A DNA stretch of 50,978 nucleotides from Acidobacteriota bacterium (GTDB lineage Bacteria > Acidobacteriota > Blastocatellia > Pyrinomonadales > Pyrinomonadaceae): positions 1-50,978 of the forward strand of contig QHXS01000044.1 in NCBI GenBank assembly GCA_003223975.1, written 5' to 3'. The number at the start of each line of letters is the position of its first letter. Positions within the stretch are counted from its first letter, which is position 1. Shown here piece after piece: positions 18,909-26,285 of the stretch. Under the pieces are notes generated by a model. It was not told the DNA's origin and searched no databases. It saw only the letters and a program-made list of their open reading frames with translations. A program made the translations under genes and the position numbers.

Positions 18909-20483
18909 ATGCCCGATACATTCGCACAACCAGCCGTGCCGATCAGCGACTACGCGATAATCGTCAATCCTGACGATAATGTCGCGGTCGTTAAAAACGA
19001 GACGCGCAGCGGCCTGGTCGTGTCATTGCCGGGCGATGGCTACGTTACGCTTACACAGGCAGTTGCGCCGGGACATCGTTTTGCGATCGCCGATATTCCT
19101 GCGGGCGAATTCGTGCGTCAATATGGTCAGCCGATAGGTACTTCCTTGGGCATCCCTTCTGGCGAATGGATCACACACGACAATATGTCGGACGACGTGC
19201 CTGTTGTTCGCGATCTTCCTGAGAACATCCACAATCCAGCGCCCGATTATTTCCCGGCGGATCAGATCGATACGTTCGAAGGTTTTCGCCGCGCAGATGG
19301 ACGTGTAGGCACCCGCAATTTCGTCTTGATCGTTCCTACGTCGATGTGCGCCAGTCACGAAGCGATGCAGATCTCCATGATGTCGGAGTTCATGCATTAC
19401 AGCCGCGAGAAATATCCGAACGTGGACGGCGTGGTAGCGATCCCGCATAACAAGGGATGCGGCTGTCAGGACGGATCGACGCTCGATGTCATGATGCGGA
19501 CGCTGTCGAATTACGCCGATCATCCGAACGTCGGTGGCGTGATATTGATCGACCTCGGCTGCGAGAAGACAAACCTTTCGTTCGTCGAAAAATATCTTAC
19601 TAAGCGCGAAAAACCGATACAAAAACCTGTCATCAAGATAGGCATTCAGGATGTCGGCGGAACCCAAGCAGCCATCGAACTAGGCCTGAGATCCGTGCAG
19701 GAAATGCTTCCGGAGGTTAATAACTGCGTTCGCGAAGAATTCCCTGTGAGCGAGCTCGTGCTTGGCGTGAAATGCGGCAGCTCGGACGGTTTCTCTGGGA
19801 TCTCTGCGAACCCGTCTCTTGGTTATTGTTCAGATCTTTTGGTTAAGAGCGGTGGAACCGTTTTATTAACCGAAGTTCCCGAAATGTGCGGCGCGGAACA
19901 TATTCTGGCAAGCCGTGCAAAGGACTCAGCGACCGGCCGTAAAATTTACGCGATGGTGGATTGGTACAAGGAATACGCTTCGAAATTTGGCGCCGTGCTC
20001 AACCAAAATCCCAGTACCGGAAACAAGGCTGGCGGGCTTTTGAACATCACGATCAAATCGCTCGGCGCGATCGTGAAAGCCGGAACGACCCGAATCGAAG
20101 ATTGCGTCGAATATGCAGAAACTCCGAAAGCGAGAGGCATAAACCTGATGCAAGGTCCGGGCTACGATCAGGAATCGACGCCCGGATTAGTAGCTGCGGG
20201 CGCGACCGTTGTCGTATTCACAACTGGAAACGGCACCACGATAGGAAATGCGATCGCACCGGTGATCAAACTTGCGTCGAACAACCGCGTCTTTGAAAAG
20301 ATGTCGCAGGATCTCGATATTTCGGCAGGAAACGTGATCGAAGGCACAGAAAGCATAGCTGAGGTAGGCACGCGATTGTTCGAGCATGTTCGGCAAATTG
20401 CGAGCGGAGATATTCAGGCGAAAGCAGAGATCTTGAAACATCGCGAATTTCAATTCTGGGCAGAACAGACCGTTTCACTTTAA
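18909..20483 (+). CDS. uxaA: Altronate dehydratase
   Basis: 524 aa, full-length UxaA. An N-terminal SAF domain (about 10-95, including GYVTLTQAVAPGHRFAIA) is followed by the dehydratase body with GFRRADGRVGTRNF, PHNKGCGCQDG, DLGCEKTNL, VKCGSSDGFSGISANP, EVPEMCGAEH and FTTGNGTTIGNA. The conserved Cys residues fit an iron-dependent enzyme. It dehydrates D-altronate to 2-keto-3-deoxygluconate (KDG), the substrate of KdgK encoded downstream. The gene lies between the NagB-fold gene and a ROK regulator with gaps of only 4 and 15 bases. Confidence 0.95.
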   Translation: MPDTFAQPAVPISDYAIIVNPDDNVAVVKNETRSGLVVSLPGDGYVTLTQAVAPGHRFAIADIPAGEFVRQYGQPIGTSLGIPSGEWITHDNMSDDVPVVRDLPENIHNPAPDYFPADQIDTFEGFRRADGRVGTRNFVLIVPTSMCASHEAMQISMMSEFMHYSREKYPNVDGVVAIPHNKGCGCQDGSTLDVMMRTLSNYADHPNVGGVILIDLGCEKTNLSFVEKYLTKREKPIQKPVIKIGIQDVGGTQAAIELGLRSVQEMLPEVNNCVREEFPVSELVLGVKCGSSDGFSGISANPSLGYCSDLLVKSGGTVLLTEVPEMCGAEHILASRAKDSATGRKIYAMVDWYKEYASKFGAVLNQNPSTGNKAGGLLNITIKSLGAIVKAGTTRIEDCVEYAETPKARGINLMQGPGYDQESTPGLVAAGATVVVFTTGNGTTIGNAIAPVIKLASNNRVFEKMSQDLDISAGNVIEGTESIAEVGTRLFEHVRQIASGDIQAKAEILKHREFQFWAEQTVSL

Positions 20484-20498
20484 ACTATTGACACGGTT

Positions 20499-21695
20499 AT
20501 GGTTCGTCCTGCGGAGATACAAATCGACCTAGCACGCAGTGCCGGCACAGCGACAAAAGGCGATCAGCTTTTGCGCCTTATCCGCGCTTCGCAGCCGGTT
20601 ACGCGGACAGAGTTGGCCGAACGCCTTGGCGTTGACAAGAGCACTGTCACAGAAACGATCAAACCGCTCGTCTCGAGCGGGATGCTACTAGAGGAAGCTA
20701 TGAACGGCGGATCGCAAGGCCGTAAACGCCGCGTGCTTTCGTTCGCTCCAAGTAACGATTATTTCGTTGGAATTAATCTCGGCGTTCGCCATACGCAGGT
20801 CGGCGCAACATCGCTGAACGGCGATATCGTCGACGAAAGTGATTTTGAAACACCTAAAAGTGCTGACTCGGCATTGAGGATAGTCCGCGAGCGCATTGCG
20901 GCGATCACCAGCAGCCGCAATGGACGCTTGCCGAACGTGATAGGCGTAAGTGTTCCCGGAATGACCGACGCAAATCGGACGGGTTTGCTCTTTGCACCAA
21001 ATCTCTCGTGGCGGAACCTGGATATCGCGTCATCATTGACAACAAATAATGAGACGAAGGTTGTCGTCGAGAATGATGCGACGGCTGCCGCGATGTTCGA
21101 GGCGCGAGTGAGAATACGCGATTCCGAAACGGGCTTGATGTCGAACTTCATCCTCGTCCGGTCCGGAACCGGCATCGGCGTAGGCTTAGTAATTGGCAGT
21201 GAGGTATATCGCGGCTCCGGCGTCGGCCGCGGCGTCGCCGGCGAATTCGGCCATATGACGATAGTCGCGGGCGGCAAACCATGTGTTTGCGGCAATCGCG
21301 GCTGTTGGGAAAAATACGCCTCTGCTGCATCTGCGGCGTCGCTCTACATGGGCGACCGGCCGCCAAAAGGAAACGAGACTGTACCAAAGTTTGTAGAAAT
21401 AGTTGCGAAAGCCGAAAATGGTGAAGTTCGGTCGCAGCGTACTCTTGAAAAGATAGGTGAATACCTCGGGATCGGGATCGCCAACGTGATTATGGGGATC
21501 GGCATTCCGCGTGTTGTCATAAGCGGCCGCCTGGTCTATGCGTGGAGTTTTATCGAAGGGCCGATCCGTGAAGCTATCGGACGCAGCATTGTCGGAAAGA
21601 TCGATGGCTGGTCTGTCGAAGCCGGTGAGCCCGTCGGTTCGGCGATCGGCGGAGCGCTCGAGGTTGCGGTGGATGAATATTTAAGTACGCTTTAA
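20499..21695 (+). CDS. ROK-family transcriptional regulator (NagC/XylR type)
   Basis: 398 aa. The N-terminal winged helix (about 20-75: TRTELAERLGVDKSTVTETI) makes it a regulator rather than a sugar kinase. The ROK domain follows: FVGINLGVRHTQVG, VVENDATAAAMFEAR, and the zinc-site CVCGNRGCWEKYAS. ROK repressors are released by sugars or sugar phosphates; xylose, a KDG-pathway intermediate or a uronate are all possible here. It is embedded in the uxaA operon, so it may add a second level of control to the FadR-type regulator or control the xyl genes. Confidence 0.9.
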   Translation: MVRPAEIQIDLARSAGTATKGDQLLRLIRASQPVTRTELAERLGVDKSTVTETIKPLVSSGMLLEEAMNGGSQGRKRRVLSFAPSNDYFVGINLGVRHTQVGATSLNGDIVDESDFETPKSADSALRIVRERIAAITSSRNGRLPNVIGVSVPGMTDANRTGLLFAPNLSWRNLDIASSLTTNNETKVVVENDATAAAMFEARVRIRDSETGLMSNFILVRSGTGIGVGLVIGSEVYRGSGVGRGVAGEFGHMTIVAGGKPCVCGNRGCWEKYASAASAASLYMGDRPPKGNETVPKFVEIVAKAENGEVRSQRTLEKIGEYLGIGIANVIMGIGIPRVVISGRLVYAWSFIEGPIREAIGRSIVGKIDGWSVEAGEPVGSAIGGALEVAVDEYLSTL

Positions 21696-21699
21696 TGTT

Positions 21700-22533
21700 A
21701 TGCAGACACAAATTCAGTTAGAAAAGATCGACGCTTCGACGTGCGTCGTCAAAGGTACCAATAAAACAAAAGGCAGGAACATTTCAGTAGCGCCGGGTGC
21801 AACCGCCTCGCGAAATCTGTTTTACGGCCGTGTAATTCTCACGCAAGGTGACGCTCCTATTACCTTCGAAAACGGTACACAAGAAACTGGCCTGATATGT
21901 CTGAATGGAACTGGAACTGTAGCGACCGGCGGACAGACTTTCAGTCTCAGTCGCTATGATGCGCTTTATGTGCCTCGTGATTCGCAGATCGAGGTTTCGA
22001 GCGAAGGCGATTTCGATCTTGCGGAACTCGCATCGCCGGTCGAAAAACATTATCCGTTGCAGTTCGTGTCGTTTGAGGAGATACGGAAGGACTCGGCTTT
22101 GCATTTCGTCGCGGGCAAGCCGCCGACGGAACGTGATCTAAATATACTTCTAGGCAAAAACATCGAGGCTGGCCGCATCATGGCCGGTGTCACTTTTTCA
22201 TCAGATGGAAACTGGACTTCATGGCCGCCGCATGAGCATGAGAACATGCTTGAAGAAGCATATTTATACATCGACATGCCTGCCCCGCAGTGGGGCGTGC
22301 AGTTCGTCTATACGAATGCGCAGGAGCCGGAACTTGTTCAGGTCGTCCACGAAGGCGACGTTGTGATAATGCCGCAGGGCTATCACCCTAATGTCGCTGC
22401 ACCTGGTGGCTCGATCAATTTCCTTTGGATGATGGCGGCGAATCGCGAAGGCGTTGATCGGCAGTTCGGCGTTGTGAACGTCCAGCCGGAGTATGCGACA
22501 GGCGGCTCGGGCCTTGAGGCTTCGCAAAAGTAG
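21700..22533 (+). CDS. kduI: KduI/IolB-family 5-keto-4-deoxyuronate isomerase
   Basis: 277 aa bicupin. The metal site is in the second cupin: WPPHEHENMLEEAYLY (His, His, Glu) plus MPQGYHPN (His). The segment from WTSWPPHEHE to PQGYHPNVAAPGG looks more like IolB (5-deoxyglucuronate isomerase of inositol catabolism) than like E. coli KduI, although both belong to one family. Lying four bases from a ROK gene and five from kduD, it most plausibly converts 5-keto-4-deoxyuronate, from linearised unsaturated galacturonate, to 2,5-diketo-3-deoxygluconate for KduD. No other inositol gene is present, which argues against an IolB role. Confidence 0.85.
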   Translation: MQTQIQLEKIDASTCVVKGTNKTKGRNISVAPGATASRNLFYGRVILTQGDAPITFENGTQETGLICLNGTGTVATGGQTFSLSRYDALYVPRDSQIEVSSEGDFDLAELASPVEKHYPLQFVSFEEIRKDSALHFVAGKPPTERDLNILLGKNIEAGRIMAGVTFSSDGNWTSWPPHEHENMLEEAYLYIDMPAPQWGVQFVYTNAQEPELVQVVHEGDVVIMPQGYHPNVAAPGGSINFLWMMAANREGVDRQFGVVNVQPEYATGGSGLEASQK

Positions 22534-22538
22534 ATACG

Positions 22539-23303
22539 ATGATCTTGAACAATTTCAGCCTTGAAGGTAAAACTGCGCTTGTTACGGGTGCGTCGTCCGG
22601 TATTGGACAGGCCATTGCGATAGCCTTAGCTGAGGCCGGTGCCGACGTTGCTTCGCACTCGCGATTAGCAGGCAATTCGGCCGAAACTATCGCTGCAATT
22701 GAAAATGTGGGACGACGTGGCCTCGAAGTCGTCGGCGACATGGCCGAGAAAGAAACGCCGGAAAAGATCTTTGCGGACACGGTCGCGCAATTTGGGCGGA
22801 TCGATATTTTGATAAATAATGCCGGTACAATTCGGCGTTCGCCGGCGGTCGATTTTTCAGAAGAAGATTGGCAGGCAGTGATCGACATAAATCTTACGAG
22901 CGTGTTTCGAATGTCACAGCTCGCAGGACGAGCGATGATCGAAAACGGCGGCGGTAAGATCGTGAATATCGCATCGCTTCTTTCGTTTCAAGGCGGTATA
23001 ACCGTTCCGGCGTACACTGCTTCGAAGTCGGCTGTGGCCGGGCTAACGAAAGCGCTCGCGAACGAATGGGCGAAAAATAATATCAACGTAAACGCGATCG
23101 CACCTGGTTATATTGCGACGAAGAATACTGATGCTCTTCGTGCGGACGAAACACGGAATCGACAGATACTCGAACGCATTCCGGCCGGACGCTGGGGAAC
23201 GCCGGAAGATCTCGCCGGCGCCGCCGTATTTCTTTCGTCTGCCGCAAGCGATTATTTGAATGGACACATTCTGACAGTCGACGGCGGTTGGCTGGGACGA
23301 TAG
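22539..23303 (+). CDS. kduD: 2-deoxy-D-gluconate 3-dehydrogenase / diketo-deoxygluconate reductase
   Basis: 254 aa SDR closely resembling KduD: FSLEGKTALVTGASSGIG, LINNAGTIRRSPAVDFSEED, IASLLSFQGGITVPAYTASK with the Ser-Tyr-Lys catalytic set, NEWAKNNINVNAIAPGYIAT and C-terminal VDGGWLGR. It reduces 2,5-diketo-3-deoxygluconate to KDG with NAD(P)H. Position directly after the KduI/IolB gene matches the pathway order. Confidence 0.94.
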   Translation: MILNNFSLEGKTALVTGASSGIGQAIAIALAEAGADVASHSRLAGNSAETIAAIENVGRRGLEVVGDMAEKETPEKIFADTVAQFGRIDILINNAGTIRRSPAVDFSEEDWQAVIDINLTSVFRMSQLAGRAMIENGGGKIVNIASLLSFQGGITVPAYTASKSAVAGLTKALANEWAKNNINVNAIAPGYIATKNTDALRADETRNRQILERIPAGRWGTPEDLAGAAVFLSSAASDYLNGHILTVDGGWLGR

Positions 23304-23305
23304 TT

Positions 23306-23349
23306 TTTCAAATTTTAGATTTCAAATTAAAGATTGTAGATTTTAACCG
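23306..23349. repeat. AT-rich repeat with 7-base period upstream of kdgK
   Basis: TTTCAAATT occurs at 23306-23314 and 23320-23328 (14 apart), and AGATT at 23317, 23331 and 23338 (14 and 7 apart). The repeat runs almost to the kdgK ATG at 23353 and leaves no Shine-Dalgarno. A comparable seven-base-period element lies at 50837-50910. Confidence 0.6.
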
Positions 23350-23352
23350 TAG

Positions 23353-24447
23353 ATGTTGAAGATAAGAGACAAGAAAGATTGTAAATGGGACATTGTTTCC
23401 CTCGGCGAAGTAATGCTCCGGCTAGATCCCGGCGACAAGCGCGTTCACACAACTCGGTCATTCGAAGTTTGGGAAGGCGGCGGGGAATATAATGTCGCCC
23501 GCGGTTTGAAGCGCTGCTTCGGCCTGGACGCGTCTGTCGTTACAGCCTTCGCCGATAATCCTGTCGGACGACTCGTGCAGGACCTGATCTATCAAGGCGG
23601 CGTTGATCAATCGCACGTGAAATGGGTGAAGTACGACGGCGTCGGCCGCACCGTCCGCAACGGGATGAACTTTACCGAGCGGGGCTTCGGCGTGCGTGCA
23701 GCCCTAGGATGTTCCGATCGCGGTCACACTGCAATTTCACAGCTAAAGGCCGGCGATATCGATTGGGAAAAGATCTTTGGCGACGAAGGCGCGCGTTGGT
23801 TTCACACCGGCGGTATCTTTTGCGCACTTTCCGAAACTACGCCGGATGTCGCAAAGGAAGCAATGCAGGCTGCGAAAAAGCACGGCACGATCATCTCGTA
23901 CGATCTCAATTATCGCGACTCGCTCTGGCGTGCGATCGGCGGCCAGGCAAAGGCGCAGGAAGTGAATCGCGACCTTGCGCAATACGTCGACGTGATGATC
24001 GGCAACGAGGAAGATTTCACCGCGTGTCTTGGCTACGAAGTTGAAGGCCAGGACGAACACCATTCGAAACTCGACATCATAAATTTCGAAAAGATGATTC
24101 GAAAAGCTGTCGCCGATTTTCCGAATTTCGCGGTCGCGGCAACAACGCTCCGTAACGCTAAAACCGCGTCGGTAAACGATTGGGGAGCGGTCTGCTTTAC
24201 CGAGGGCGAGCTGTATCAGGCCATCATGCGTCCCGACCTTGATATTTTCGATCGCGTGGGTGGTGGCGATTCGTTCGCGTCGGGTTTGATCTACGGATTC
24301 CTGACCGGCGAATCACCAGAATGGTCGGTCAACTGCGGTGCCGCACACGGTGCACTCGCAATGACGACGCCCGGCGATACTACCACGGTCGGCCTTGCCG
24401 ATGTTCTTAGAGTTATGAAAGGCGGCGGTGCCCGCGTAGCAAGGTAA
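23353..24447 (+). CDS. kdgK: 2-keto-3-deoxygluconate kinase (PfkB family)
   Basis: 364 aa PfkB/ribokinase-family kinase: N-terminal DIVSLGEVMLRLDPGD, substrate-lid EVWEGGGEYNVARGL, and C-terminal DRVGGGDSFASG with catalytic Asp306 and the anion hole. It phosphorylates KDG to KDPG, joining the UxaA and KduI/KduD branches. It is slightly longer than typical KdgK because of a charged N-terminal extension (MLKIRDKKDCKW). The 49-base gap after kduD is filled by an AT-rich repeat; the gene still appears to belong to the operon. Confidence 0.93.
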   Translation: MLKIRDKKDCKWDIVSLGEVMLRLDPGDKRVHTTRSFEVWEGGGEYNVARGLKRCFGLDASVVTAFADNPVGRLVQDLIYQGGVDQSHVKWVKYDGVGRTVRNGMNFTERGFGVRAALGCSDRGHTAISQLKAGDIDWEKIFGDEGARWFHTGGIFCALSETTPDVAKEAMQAAKKHGTIISYDLNYRDSLWRAIGGQAKAQEVNRDLAQYVDVMIGNEEDFTACLGYEVEGQDEHHSKLDIINFEKMIRKAVADFPNFAVAATTLRNAKTASVNDWGAVCFTEGELYQAIMRPDLDIFDRVGGGDSFASGLIYGFLTGESPEWSVNCGAAHGALAMTTPGDTTTVGLADVLRVMKGGGARVAR

Positions 24448-24526
24448 GAATTATGCCCGCGAAAAGACGCCAAACAAGAACTCTTGAATTTTCGTGACTT
24501 TCCCCATATTTCGGGGGCAGAAACAT

Positions 24527-25177
24527 ATGAACAAAGCAGAAATCGTAAGACACATCGAAGATCTCGGCCTCGTCCCCGTTGTTCGCGCGTCATCCGCCGA
24601 AGAAGCGATGCAGGCGATCGACGCGATCAAGGCCGGCGGCGTGAATGTTCTTGAAATAACGATGACCGTTCCCGGCGCAATTAAGGTCATTGAAAAGGTC
24701 GCTGACAAATACGGCAGCGAAGTTCTGGTCGGTGCGGGAACAGTTCTCGACCCCCAAACCGCTCGTGCGTGTTTGCTTGCGGGCGCGCAATTCATCGTCA
24801 GCCCGGCGCTCAATCTCGACACCATCGCTTTGTGTCACCGATACAGTGCCCCGGTCTGTCCGGGAGTTCTGACTCCCACCGAGGTCATCACCGCATGGAG
24901 TGCAGGCGTTGATTTCGTAAAGGTTTTCCCGTGCGGCTCCGTCGGCGGCGCAAGCTATGTCAAAAACCTAAAAGGTCCGTTCCCCCAGATAAAGATCATC
25001 CCAACCGGCGGCGTCTCCCTTAAAACCGCTGCCGACTTCATCAAAGCCGGCGCAAGCGCGCTCGGAGTCGGCACCGACCTCGTTGACGTCAAAGCGATCC
25101 GCGAGGGGAACGCGCAAATAGTCACCGACCGAGCGAAACAATTCCTCGAAATCGTCCGCGAGGCCCGGGCTTCGTAA
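24527..25177 (+). CDS. kdgA: KDPG aldolase
   Basis: 216 aa class I aldolase from the ATG at 24527, which has GGGGG about nine bases upstream; an in-frame GTG at 24494 would add 11 residues ahead of that site. Motifs: VLEITMTVPGA with Glu43, GAGTVLDPQTA, CPGVLTPTE and VDFVKVFPCG with the Schiff-base Lys132. It splits KDPG into pyruvate and glyceraldehyde-3-phosphate, the last step of both uronate branches. Last gene of the rightward operon. Confidence 0.95.
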   Translation: MNKAEIVRHIEDLGLVPVVRASSAEEAMQAIDAIKAGGVNVLEITMTVPGAIKVIEKVADKYGSEVLVGAGTVLDPQTARACLLAGAQFIVSPALNLDTIALCHRYSAPVCPGVLTPTEVITAWSAGVDFVKVFPCGSVGGASYVKNLKGPFPQIKIIPTGGVSLKTAADFIKAGASALGVGTDLVDVKAIREGNAQIVTDRAKQFLEIVREARAS

Positions 25178-25185
25178 GCACTAAT

Positions 25186-25374
25186 CTACTTTTCCCGACG
25201 TTCATCGGGCTCTTTGGCCACGCCCTTGAAAGGCTGATTGTCTTCTTTTAGATCCGTAAACTGTCCGGTTTTAGAATTCCGCTTTACGAACTTGCCATTT
25301 TTCGGATCGAGGTCGAGCTGTGTCCGATTATCGACCGCGCCTTTTCTATAGTTTTTTCCAGTGTTTTTCGCCAT
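25186..25374 (-). CDS. Small conserved basic protein of unknown function
   Basis: 62 aa. The ATG at 25374 is preceded by GGAGG six bases upstream, so this is a real gene and the longer in-frame leader is not used. The sequence MAKNTGKNYRKGAVDNRTQL continues with KNGKFVKRNSKTGQF and TPFKGV-like PFKGVAKE, a pattern I recall from small proteins found in many bacteria with no assigned function. Highly charged, no membrane segment. It converges on kdgA with an 8-bp gap. Confidence 0.75.
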   Translation of the reverse strand: MAKNTGKNYRKGAVDNRTQLDLDPKNGKFVKRNSKTGQFTDLKEDNQPFKGVAKEPDERREK

Positions 25375-25494
25375 TTTTGCCTCCGCAACCAAAGTCTCAA
25401 GGATGCAATGCAAAAACAATGCCAACAATACTAGTCATGACAGGCTTCGCGGCATCTTGAGTTGGCACACAGTTGGTGTTAGTGTGTCGGAATT

Positions 25495-26196
25495 ATGAAA
25501 AATAAAGTTGTTGTGCTGGCGTTTTCGGTATTTTTCATGGGGCTTTCGAATATTTTGGCGCAGGAAGGTCCGTCAACAAGCGTTTCGGGCGGCGGGGTCT
25601 TGGTCAAAGGCTGGACCGGTCAGATCGACGCCAAAGAGAAAACCGCAGGCCTTACGCTTAACAGCGCAAAGCTCGTCAAAGAAGGCAAGAATTTGCACGT
25701 CACAACCGGCCCGGCCGTGACGTACTGGAATCCGGAAAACATAGCGACGGGAGATTACACCGTAAGTGCGACGTTTCTTGAGCCGAAGTATATGAGTATC
25801 AACGATCACCCGCACCCGTACGGGATCATGATCGCCGGTAATGATCTTGGAACCGAACAGCAGAGTTACCTTTACTGTGCGGCCTATGGCAACGGCACCT
25901 TTATTGTCCGCGGCTTCGGTCCCACGCCGTTTCAACTCGGCGGCCGCGCGCCGAAAGCAGACGCGGCCGTCAATAAAGCCGCCGGTGTCGGCCAGCCTGT
26001 AACGCAAGAGATCGCGATCACGGTAAAAGGTGATACCGTTTCCTGCTCGATCAACAAAAGGGTCGTCGCCAGTTTCGCTCGCAGCGAGGTCGTCGCGGCA
26101 GGTAAACTCAAATCAACCGACGGCGTCTACGGCATCCGCTTTGCTCATAACACGGATGCGACGATCACAGACTTCAAGAAAACAAAAGCGCCCTGA
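25495..26196 (+). CDS. Exported beta-sandwich protein, unknown function
   Basis: 233 aa with a signal peptide (cleavage near ILAQEG). The rest is beta-rich with Gly and aromatic residues (TYWNPENIATGDYTVSATF, QSYLYCAAYGNGTFIVRGF, DGVYGIRFAHNTDATITDF), resembling concanavalin-like/DUF1080-type jelly rolls, which often bind or cleave saccharides. No catalytic motif can be named. It stands alone, upstream of the convergent kinase gene, so the context gives no function. Confidence 0.7.
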   Translation: MKNKVVVLAFSVFFMGLSNILAQEGPSTSVSGGGVLVKGWTGQIDAKEKTAGLTLNSAKLVKEGKNLHVTTGPAVTYWNPENIATGDYTVSATFLEPKYMSINDHPHPYGIMIAGNDLGTEQQSYLYCAAYGNGTFIVRGFGPTPFQLGGRAPKADAAVNKAAGVGQPVTQEIAITVKGDTVSCSINKRVVASFARSEVVAAGKLKSTDGVYGIRFAHNTDATITDFKKTKAP

Positions 26197-26214
26197 GTTT
26201 AACGGCTCAGGGCG
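26189..26214 (-). terminator. Hairpin terminator at the end of the ECF-kinase operon
   Basis: A perfect 9-bp stem (CGCCCTGAG/CTCAGGGCG, eight-base loop). On the minus strand it is followed by CTTTTGTTTTC, so it mainly terminates the leftward kinase operon. On the plus strand it overlaps the stop of the 25495-26196 gene but has no T-tract. Confidence 0.65.
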
Positions 26215-26285
26215 TCCCGCTTGCGCTTGCGCTAGCGATGGCAATCGCTTCGTCGGCCACCGGTTCGGCTCTTGTAAAAACTGCG

